From NCBI GenBank assembly GCA_037389465.1, contig JAZARR010000077.1:930001-994000 (forward strand): a stretch of DNA of 64,000 bases, given 5' to 3'. A model generated the notes under the pieces. It saw nothing but the letters and a program-made list of their open reading frames with translations, did not search any database and was not told the DNA's origin. The stretch is from Baylisascaris procyonis (taxonomy: Eukaryota; Nematoda; Chromadorea; Rhabditida; Ascarididae). The position numbers and the translations under genes are program-made. Positions 48,001 to 60,000 of the stretch are shown here, one piece after another; positions within the stretch are counted from its first letter, which is position 1; the number at the start of each line of letters is the position of its first letter.

Positions 48001-51000
48001 GCAGCAGAACAATGAAAGAATGTAGATACTGATACTCCAACACAGTTACGTCAATGACTTCCCTCGAAACGCTTGGGGAAAAACTGTTCAAACGAGCCGA
48101 TTCAATAGAACGATCGTAATAAATGCTTGCAATGCAACGTGACATTGCAAGTTTTGCTCTAAACATTAGTCATCTTCCCTACATATTAGTTAGAATATAC
48201 AGAAAAGTACTCTGTCTTCCAAACTGCAATTTTTTCATGAAGTTTTCGCTGATACCGTCATTTATGTTAATACCACTCATGACGTCATTTCACAACCCAA
48301 ACCCTTTTTTTATACTCACCTTCAAAAGATTTGTAGAAATAGTCTGTTCACAAATGTCCGTCACCAAAACATGAACAAAAACTGAGATAAGGCCAACAAG
48401 TCGCAAAAAAGGGAACGAAAACAGAAAAAAAAGGTCGCACACCTTTGCAATCGTCGCTGCTCGGCTGCCCATCATAGCGCTCAGAGTTCACTCCCATCGT
48501 TTTAGGATCTAAACCTAATCTATTCATTACGAACAATGATCACTTGGCAAAGTGCTTGATTAGGGCGATTTGTGACCGAACGAATGCTGCAGCCTATACA
48601 CGACAAGGCGAACCGCTTTATGTTTTAGTGGATATGATAAAGTCTACCCTCGAAAACCTCATAGCTCCCAAAGGCCAAAATGCCGTAATAACCAATAGTC
48701 GATTCGCTGTCTTCTCCCCTCTGCCGCGACGTTCTCACGACCATATCAACATCGATTTCAGCAAACGTAAACGTTTTATGAGGTTCAAGTGACTTTTGAA
48801 GGCGCCTTTGAAAACTGCTTGTAAATAGCAATGAAGCGATGTGAATGACTTCGTCGTTCAAATTTTCTTCATTAAACCCCATAAAAAAATCATGGAATAC
48901 TTCATCAGCATAAAATTCGACAACTAATTATTCATCTTGTGGCGAATCACCACTGTCCTATTCTATAGCAACTAACTAACAGTTCCATTCACAAGTCCTT
49001 TCTCACAATTCTTTCCTCCTATCGTCCAACTGAATAATTTATTCCCTGTAAGAAAATATGCTCTAAAAGGAAAATTATTAGCTAAGACATCACAATCTTC
49101 TAACTTTCCAATGTATGGAAAAGTGCTTTTTTTGAAACTGCAGCTTTTTCATAAATTTTTTGTTGAAATCGTCACCTATGCACTCACGACGTTATTTCAC
49201 AACCTAAACCTTCCTTTATATTCACCTTCAAAAGACTGAGCAACCTTTGCCTTAAAGCGTCTACGACTTCCAGCTTCACCCTTTTCATGAGTGGTAACAC
49301 ATATCCAAGGCGGTGAATCCATTAACAGCCTACCACCCACCATTTCAGTAGCCCGTTCACAACTGTTCATCAGCAAAATATAAAAAAACTGAGATAAGGC
49401 CAAAACTCGTAAAAAAAGAATGAAAATAAAGAAAAGATGGTCGCATACCTTTGGAATCGTCGATGTCTTCCTGCTCAGCTATGTAGTCCGGGTCCAACTT
49501 CATCCTCTTAGAATCTGAACTTTTATCTATTCAGTATAAAAAATAATAATCTGTTAATGTGGTTGACTGACCCGATGTAAGATCAGCAGTGATAAACAAT
49601 CTGCAACCACCCTTTCCCCCAGATTACATAACCATAACATTTCCGAGCGTGATTCCATTAGACGAAACTAGTCCTACGGCATTACGTCAGTGATAACATC
49701 AAATCGTTTTTGCTACGGAAAAAGCAACGGAAACTGCGCTTTTGACAGCAAAGGTCTGGGTCGCAACCATTTATCTTTCTAGTGGGGCGAATCTTGTTCC
49801 AAATGCTGTTTAACTATTCGCATGATATTACCCAGCCCACGCAATGGCCACACAGCCTACCGTCGAGGTGCTGAAAGTTACAGCTTACTGACAGACGTCT
49901 TTTTTAGGCCCTATCAGTGAACCACAAGTGAAAATGAAACGGCGAAACAAGGTATCGACGAAAATCAATAAACAGCGATGGATGCTTTCAATTATTTTAC
50001 CGTAAAGCGAACTTCTTACAAAAGTGTTACGAGTGTTGCCAACACAAGTCAAAAAAAAACCGAAAATGCCAAGTGTCCCACTTCTAGAAAGCGGCGGTAA
50101 GCTAGCTGAATTATACTAGCTGCGCCTGTCATTTGAAAACAGGACTATAGCAACAGCGAAGGAATGACCTCTAATTAGTGTAATAAGCCCACAACATCTT
50201 GGACGCAAGCAAGACCTTGCACAATAAAACCGATAACCATAAAAATGACGCGCAAATACGCTAAGGGTGACATCTCCATCAATTCGCTCTATGCATCACA
50301 TTCGACTACGAAGCCGTTAAAATGCCATCCATTTTGAAACCGAGCAAAACGCGACCATAGTAAAGATTGTGCTGTTATGGTCTCAACTGAAAGTCCTATC
50401 TTATTCATTTTTGCCCCCGGGCCCATAAATTACTGAAATGACCACACTTTGCCCGTCATTAGACGGCGACTGCATTTTACTCACTAAAGACTGGCTCGCA
50501 CTACGTTCCACCCCGCCTTCGATTACGAGAAATGGAAGTTATGTGATGCCCAAACACTTCATACGATGGAAATTGAACATGCGCTAAACAGTAACGACAA
50601 AGGCAATCAACTAGAGGCTTGTGACTGCAACAAAATATTTCAAATTTAGTAAGTCATTTCGACCGCCCCAGACCGCTTTTATAGAGTAACGCAAACATAT
50701 AGAGATGTTTGACCAAATAAATTTCGAAACTGCTTTCGTTGAGATAAATCTCGTTCGACTATTTATGAGCACGACAGTGAGACTTACTAGGTCCACTTAG
50801 ATCGCTGCCTGAGCTATTCTCCGACCCACAGTTACCTTCCATAAGAGGATGAAGAGGAAGCCCCGTCCACTGCGACAGAAGCACCGTCATCGCACGCGAG
50901 CTACAAAGACGCAAAAGCGAGTCGATACATCCATTGAGCTCAAGCGAAGCCCCTTGCAGATTCCATATCTGTCTAAAAGTTCACTGATGAAACAAATAAC

Positions 51001-54000
51001 CTTCTAACAGCTGACATTTTCCATAAATAGCATTGCAACTGTGCGAAGGAAGCGCCGCATGTTCATAATCACTCTACCAAAAGGCGTAAGCGAAATGCAC
51101 AATTACAGGTTCAGTATTCTATACACAGAGAGTGACTATTTGCAGCCCCTCTCCCCCCCCCCCTCCCTCCCCCCGCGCTCAACAATGGGACATACTCGAA
51201 GATAGGCACACTTTACATATGAACTCAAGCTTGCTTTTTCTCATTTATAAAGCCTGCATCACAGATATCTCAATATCGCAACAACCTTATTTCCCTAACT
51301 CAACTCATTCTGCTCGACAGCCCTTCTAGTTTACGCTAGAAAAAAACAGAGCTTTCAGTAACTTCACTTAAGCGTGCGTAAAAGTCGTCAAGAAAACAGC
51401 CGTACTCCACCATGTGGAGCTTTTAACACAAATTAAGTTGACATCCTCGTATGTTAAAAAGCATCATTTGCCAACGACTGCCCTAAAACTACCAACATCA
51501 CAACAAGTAACCACAACGTTGCATAACTTTCATTGCAAACAGAAACACATCAAATGACAACCACAGCAATCATAACGACTGAAAAAAAAAAATGGAAAGC
51601 CAAGTTCATGCATTGCCCAAAATCAAAGAATCGCAACGACAACAGTTTCACAAATGAAACCTCACTCTGACAGTCACTGCGACGTTGTGTTATTGTGCTT
51701 CGGATGATCAATTTGTAAGTCTCTAAACATCGCAATGATGCTACTGAAGAATTTCGAAACACTAGCTTCACCAATCGAATGAGTTACTTACCCTTCCTTA
51801 CACAATGCTTGAAATGTCCAACCTTTTGGTTGGAAGTTATGATGCCGTAAAGGATCGCTTTCTTACATAATGGAATAAGTGAGCTTCAATGAAAACGATT
51901 TCAAACACCTTAACAGGTAGACGCGCCGATCATCTCAATAAAAATTTGAACCGCTTTCAGTCACTTCAGAATTCAACCACCCAAGACTTGATCTTAGCAA
52001 TAGTTTCTACGAAGACAGTAGAGGAAAAACACAGGCTAATAAAAGACATGCAGACATATCCTCACAAACAACTGCATGGCTCCCGAAAACATCATCAATA
52101 CACTATACCGAAGTCATCCCACACAAAAGCAGCAGATACTTGAGACCCAACGGATTGATCTATCTTGCAAATTTGTAAAGAATGCAGGAAAACTTGTCAC
52201 TGAGCGTTCAGGACTCGAAATACCAGTATTCCATTCCATCAAAAACTTCATCTAGAAAAGAAATGCAATCAAACGATTCCAGAGAGGAAGGAACCGGTAG
52301 ACATGCGTGCACAGCACAAATGCTAACATTCTAAGAGCCAATAAGCAACGCTACGAACATTTGCAAGAGTGCACAAGAATGCCAATGAAAAAGACGAAAG
52401 CTTAAAAAACGATTCCAAGAGAAAGCTAACTCAGAGAAAAATAGTTTGTCCCTAGTGTTACGACACTTGATTGCAACGTCGAAGTTTACTAACTGGTTCC
52501 CATTCGCAACAATGAAACGTTTTCTTTCCTCCGTACCTTCGGCACCACCTATCTGAATCCCTCACTTTGCTACAATTGTTGTCAGCAATGACTGGCCGAG
52601 CAATGTTTCAATTATGAAAGCCGTTTGATACTCAGCATGGTGAATTTAAGCTTGGGTGCACATGCTGCAATTGACCGCCTTGTAACTCAGAGGACCCGCT
52701 GTGAATAAAAACGTAAGAAACCTCCTGTTAAGTGGTCCCACCATATCGAACTGGCAGCCTTTCAACGCTTTCAAAATCTCGTCGTACTTTTCCTTCTATA
52801 ACAAAAGAACAAATTGGCTTGTTTACTAGTGCTCACAACTGAAAAGCAACGTAAATTCGCACTATGCGATTTACGGCTCAACAAAACTCTGAGCAACATC
52901 GACTATTCAGAATTTGAAGCTATCTGACCTCTGTGAAGATAAAAACGTCTATGATTCCCAACTGCTATTTTGTTGAATCCATTGAACACAAGGTTGACGT
53001 GATGGCAATCAAAATTTATGGACTGAGAACGAATCGCTTTATGTCTCTTCCATTCTAAATTACTGAACGCCTGTATATCAGCCGCTGACTTCTGGAATTG
53101 CATGCTTCCGACCGCTAATGGAAGTTCTTCACAAGACCAAAACTTGACGCCCAAATACGATACAAATTGCACAATAAGAGAAATCAATAAAACTCCACCA
53201 TAGTATCAACAAGCTTGTCGCAAGAGTACTGCATAATAATCACCAACTCTTGCCAACAGCTAGCACTCGAGCTGCTCTATCATGACGTAATTGGCTTCTC
53301 TAAAAGCCTGAAGGATCGTCGAAAACGAGAAGCTGCAGCTTAGAAATTAGCTTTAATTTCTAGAAAATTTTTGCATAGATATCTCAGCGCTGAAATTTTT
53401 CGCGACGGCTTGGGACTCTAATTTTCGCGTTCTGTTAGTCGTCAGAAAAATCGGCACACTTCCAAAATCCATATCACTAGATCTTCAAAAGGTTCCCTCT
53501 TCGTCAGTTATTTTACTGAAATCTTATCGGTTTTTCTAACAACACTCTGCGCAACTAATCTCAGAATTTCTGGGTGGATCGCGGGTACCTCTTTTTCCCT
53601 TCCCACCGCTCCGGGCAACGTTGGTGTTGCGCATTCATGCTGTTTCTTCAAACAGACAGACCCTCCTGAAGATAAAATTATAATCAGACCACTTCCTTTT
53701 CACACGGGAGTGATGGGGAAGATGGATTCCAGTTTCAATGGAAAAGACACAGGTACAAAAGGACAATCGAATACTTCACGCTAGCCTCCGACTTTGTACA
53801 AACTACTCAAGATAAAGAAGTGTGCAAAAATTACCCGGAGGAATTGAGTGAGGTTGATCTCCGATCCCTCCTCGAACACGCGCCGCACTTTCATTTGCTC
53901 TGTTGGCATGATGTATAACGGGTTGATCCACTCTTCGACCTCCTTTAACTGCAAGCGTTACCCGTATATGTGCAAAACAGTATGAATGCATACAGCGAAC

Positions 54001-57000
54001 TAAAGAGCCAAGATAAGAATCTCCCTTGTTTGCGTATGCAACTTTGCAAAAAAAAGTAAAGATAAAATAAAATAAAAAACAAAAAATAAAATAAAATAAA
54101 TAAACAAGCAGAAGAAACGTGAAATAACTGCCCAACCGTGATGTCCATATGCGGCGTAATTATCGCCGGAATGTAACTGCTGAGCGATGCTCGAGTCCGC
54201 ACGACGTCATCAGCATAAAACCATCCATTAATCGACAGACGATTCGCACCCGGTGACAATACCTACAACTCCATTAGCGATTGTCTAAAATATCGTTGCT
54301 TCACATCCATCATACAGCACATCTGACTTAGTTTACTGATATGGCATTCGTATAGACACTATGCTCGGGGGCAAAATAATGTAGAAGATAACTTTCTCCC
54401 AAATAAGGCATCGTTAAAATATTACTTAAGACCAAATGAATGATAAAACGTTCAAACTGAGCTGAAGATGGACGGTTCTGACCGCATTTCATCCGGATAA
54501 CTCCTGCCACTATGACCGATTCTCGACGTTTCCTACTATCCTGCATCTAATCCTCGGGAATAGTTTCCCAAAAAATTGAGACGACAAGGTGCAGCTTTAC
54601 TGAGCAAATTTCATTCGGCTACGATTATCGCCAAATTGAGCCCAAAGAGGAACGTATATGCTCAAGACGCAACCTGCGCAAGTCATCACAGCAAAATCGA
54701 GATGGTGGAGGAGAGAGGGGCGCAGAGAACAAAAAGAGCAATGAATGTGATCCCTGTCTATTCACATACCCATTTTCCGTAAGTACATACCTCTGAGGCA
54801 GCACTGATGAAGACAAAACTATATGACAGTCACCGATTGCTCTCAATTTTCTTATCGAAAAAAAGATTTTCCAACCAACAATTCGCACAGAAAATCTCAT
54901 AGAAACTTTCGAGTGATGAAGGGCGTCAACTAACCTCCGCCACCATATGCCACGAGCGGGGAGATACTTCGAATACGTTGAACATATTGAACGCCGGCAA
55001 AATCTCTTTCGCTACGGAAACCGGGTGGTTTTTTTCTGAATAGAATAATTGGTCGACGAAAACGCGAACGAGTGTGCCGTGTTATGAGACTAGAGATCAT
55101 GAAAGAAAAAATTTTGTTGCAAGCGGATATCCCAAGTGGCCACAAGAACATTGGTCAACATAAGCTCAAACTCAAAAGGGCACTTTTTACTGTTTTCCAC
55201 TATGACTTACACTTGATATGCGCTGATTAGAGGTGAAACTAAAACCTACTTCAAAGATTACGCCCATTGAAAAGAAAAAAAAAAAAACGGAATCTCGCAG
55301 TAGAATAAGTTGAAGCTGAGACGACCATAATCCTCGCCTTCGGTTGCATCAAGTTATTGGGACACAAGTTGGTAGAGCAAATTTACATGAGAATAATTAT
55401 CGTATGAATTACTTGCATTTTAATCCGCATAATGGCAATTACAACCATCCTCAGTAATCGCATCTGTCCACCAGCCTATGTGCCTATAAACCAATCACTC
55501 ACACATTGCGCTTGCATCCAAGCAGTTGCCCGCTAATAAAGTTGCCATGCTAAGCACAAAGTTTGGTTGTTTTTTTTTTCAACCGCCGCCCCAGATATAT
55601 TCTACCACTCATGCACATTACCTGGATATATTACCTATATTGACATACTAAAAACTAGCAGAAAATAAAGGATGGCCACAAAACACCATTTCCCGGGCGC
55701 TTTTAAGGTACTGGAACAGAGAATACAAAGAAGCAGTATACGCTCATCTCACACATCTTTTTAGATAGGAGCTTTCTAAAAAATCACCGTAACAAAAATT
55801 ACCATCAATTGGTATCATTGATAAAACACGAAGCGAGCCCACACAGCTCATTTCACAAGTACCAATGAACTAAATAAACGAAGAACAAATAATATAATCG
55901 ATATTAGCGCTTAATGCGACGATGAATGAAAATGCTTATGCTGAATCTGACAATCTAAACCTAAACTTAGTTGATAGCAGCGCCAGGAGACAAAAACATC
56001 CACCACCAATTCCCAAAACTATAGTTACTACCTCAGATTGCTAAACCGACAAGATATGAGTGGAGAATACCTACACTTGCACTTGTTCAGCCAACAACCG
56101 TTCAAAATATGGAACGATTACAGCAAAGAAAAAAGACAAAAATTCTATTCTATCACCTCACAGGACTAGTACGTTCAGCCACGAGTGGTGAAAACGATTA
56201 CACATCGAAGAAAACACATGGCACTTAAAACAAATCAAAAAAAAAAAAAAAAAAACAGTACATAAATTTCACTCCATAAGCGTCTTAACTGCCAACAAAT
56301 TCGTTGATATTTTAAAGTCACACAAGGAATTCATTCGCCAGCAATTTCCTTATGAAGACAATCTCTATGCCTCACTCATAAATGTAATCAATCTGTCGCC
56401 GTTGCAGTGAACATAAAAATGAGCATTTCTTCGCTTGCCCGTTATCACCATTCACTAACACTCCTCAGTCCTATAAACGTTTTTGCAGTGCAGCAGCAAT
56501 CGTAGTAAGCTGCCGGAACTGCAATCACACCATAAAATGACTATTAACAAAACTTACCATCACAGTTATATATCCTTAACTGGCCGCCATCTTCCTCACG
56601 CCAATCGTCAACCAGATAGAGAATGAACGCGAATTTACGCGCTTCGAGCTGGTCATCATGCGGCAAGAGCAAGTCCGTGAACTTGTAAAGACTGCCAGTA
56701 AGTGATACCTTCTCGTTGAGTCTGATACCCGATGCGTGCTCAAGCCATTTACGAACGTCGTTAGCGATGAAGTCCCTGAAAGCAGACATCTTTCAACAAA
56801 AAAAAAAAAAAAAAAATTTCTCTACACTATTCAAAAAATTCCAAGCCAAAATATCAGCAACATCCAGGTCAGGTGATCGCTATGACAGCAGCGGATCCCC
56901 TCTCCTTTCCACCCCTCGCCGTTTGAACCGAAAAATATATAAAGTTAACAAAATACGAGTCTTTCCCTCTTCCGGTCTCCATTTCCACAAAAATCTACCA

Positions 57001-60000
57001 CGGGACACACACCTTTGCAGAGAGATGGCACGCTAAAGCATTTCAGCATCTTTGATCACTTCCTTTTGGAAAGCGACGTATCTCCGCAACGGAAGTCTTA
57101 AAGCTCCTCCCAATTACATAATGATGAGTCTCCCCAAAAGAAAGCTTATTTCACCTTAAGTAGCTAGTCAGCAGGGTAACATGGAAAAATCAACAAACAA
57201 TTCTTTGGCTGCTCGTGTTACCCCCGAAAATTCGATATGTAGGTTGGAGCGTCTTTTCTGATTGACTGTGACCATATACATTCTTTGTTTTCTTTGATAC
57301 ATTCTTTCTGCTCCCTTCACGCATTTCGTCTATCTACAGTTGCAAGAAATTTCCATCACCAACGCAAACTTACTTAAAAATCACAACGATTAAGGGATAT
57401 TTCATCAACAAGGACGGTGGCTTACGGATATCCTATTTCTCTTTTAAGAAAGAGGTGTTCATGAATCCTTTCCTTCAAAAATAGAAAGTTGCAATTTTTC
57501 CTCCACAAAAGGTACTGTGAACCTATTAGCTACATCAGTTTACACAAACCACTCGCCTACAGGAACTTATGAATCTTTTAAATGTGGTGGGGTCAGTGAA
57601 CAATGTACTGCAAAAAATATATTCACAAGTCTTCTACTCATGAAAACAGGATTTTACGCACCTCTCATCTAAAAAATCATCCACCTTCCGGACATTACAA
57701 CAGGAGCGTAGGTGCAAAGGAAATATCCATCATTTGTCTAAAGAAACAGGAGTATGAAGATATTCACCTACAGAAAAACGATTTACGAGCCTTCCGACTA
57801 CAAAAACTTATCTCCTACCTTCCGTGGTCTCAAAAAGTGTTTTCGGAGGGTTTTTTCCTCCCGAGTTTGTAATATAAAAAACGATACCTGACAGAAATTA
57901 GTGAACCAAAGGAATATTTAGAAAAACATCACCTCCCGGTTGCTTACATGTTCATCGCCTCAAACCTGCCATTAATTTTCAGAACTCAGTGTGCCAGTAC
58001 CAGGCAGCGCCGTGCACCTCAATCGAGATGAAAAACTTAAAGAGATTTGTTCAAAAACGAATATATATATATTAGGGCGCATGACAATAACATACAGGAA
58101 AATATGGCACACGTCATCCCGTCCTTCCCATCATTACAAAAAACAAAATTCTCGTCAGCCTTGCATAATGCACATTACTAGCAAACCTCTAACAGAGAAA
58201 CGCCAACCTGTAGCCGATCAGCGTTGGAAACTTATCGGCATCGAAAGTCGAGAAGTCGCCAGTTTGACTCAATGAATAAAGATCGTTCTCTTTGCGGCTC
58301 CATTCCGCCTTCAAAAGCTCGTCACGGAGTTCGACGGCAGATTTCTTATCCTTGAGAAAACTCGGGAGCGAAAAATGCGGAAAAGGAGTCGATATCTCCA
58401 TGGTGCCTGAAGAAAACATGTGCTCACCATACAAAACTTAGGACGAAACAAGAGCATTAACAGCGGAAAATTGCAAAAGAAACAACAGAATACAGCAGTT
58501 TTCAACAAAAAATATCGAGGGATCTCTAGCAATTCCCACAGAATGGACTGTATCCATACAAGATTATTAGATTTGCTTGCGCAGCTCGCAGCCACCAATC
58601 CGATGGATCAACAATCGGGAAAGATGAAAGCACCAATTTCAGATTCCTTCACGAACGTTTTCGACTCAGAGTCTCAAACAGCGCGAAGTTTACTTCACAT
58701 AAAACAATCATCATTTTCAAATTGAAACAGTGTTAAGACTTCACTTCAAGCATATATTGAGACCAAGAGTAGTACCTATTGATTTAATGAATTCATTTAA
58801 ACTTACAGCAAGGAATCTAAGCTGACATTATTGAACCATTAAACGAGCGCAGCCCTTCCATTTCATCCTCCGGTGCCAGAATCCAAAATTCTTTAACTTT
58901 CACTCATTTGAAAACAGGCAATTTCTGAAGGACAATGTCTAAGGGCTCAGTTACGGCAAAATGCCGTCGCGATCAACTGCTGCCCCATCTAACCTAAACA
59001 TTATTAACACTAGAGAATTGCTAAAGCACAGACCTCAAGCTTAATGTCGAGAAGCTTACATCGTGAATTCAATCAGTGTTTAGAAACTTATAACTACCCT
59101 TTGAATAAGCAAGAAATGGTTCATAGCAATTAGCCGATGCAACTCAGCCCCACATCTAGTGAACATCGAAGTACTTTTGAGAAATTGTTCACGTCGATCC
59201 AGTAATTACCATCAATAACAAGTTGAACGAGCATTAACTTTTGCCTCGCCCCTTTTTTCAGATATAACGATGATCAGTCGTTCAAGGAACAGTAAACTAT
59301 GTTTGTTATAACTGTCGGGGTAATGAACTGGAGAATGGTTTGTTTCAACATTTGTGGAGAAGCATCACAATCCCTTCCTCAATTAAGCAGGTCTTTTCAA
59401 TTCAGTGGGGTGGCAAATGTATAAATAGATGTCCTTCTCGGGCAAATGACCCATTGAACACACTGAACTTTGGCCATAAGTACCGAAAACATCGCCCAGA
59501 AATATGTCTGTCTTAATCTAGTCGATCCAAATACTCTTTCTGCGTTTTCGAGACGTCCGAACCTATTAAAGCAACAAAAAAATTCTAATCATATCGAGGA
59601 CACTTCTGCGAAAATAGTTTGTTTCGTGGTCAGTGCTGCCGCATGGACTAAGTAGGCCACTGGCTGCCGATGAAATGCATGTGGCCAAGAAGGGGTGCTA
59701 AAAGACTAGAGCCTCGAAACTCAGCCCCGTGACAACTGCGGGTTTGCTCGAAACAATTTAGGAAACAACTAATACAAAGCAACATGGGGTTGAAGCATTT
59801 TCAACAGATATAGGAAGGGTGCATTAAACCATATGAATAAACAACTGATTCTATAGATTTTCGTTCGCTTTTCCTGCAGCACTTTGGACTGAAGAAACGA
59901 AGATGGGATAAGAGGGGGGAGGAGGAGGAGGGGACGGGAATGGTTGCTTGAGCAGCGAATGCGAACTTGACATATTGCGTTACTTAGTTCACAAATGTTA

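Noticed and set aside
51020..51094. Possible extra OGFOD1 exon (phase 2 to 0) before exon 8
   Set aside because: Using the acceptor at 50973-50974 lets exon 7 join exon 8 directly with full alignment to the human protein, so no extra exon is needed.
51780..51870. Minus-strand peptide ending KVGHFKHCVRKG at a strong gtaagt donor
   Set aside because: Does not match OGFOD1, its phase is not needed, and the bases include a small palindrome (ccaaccttttggttgg); origin unknown.
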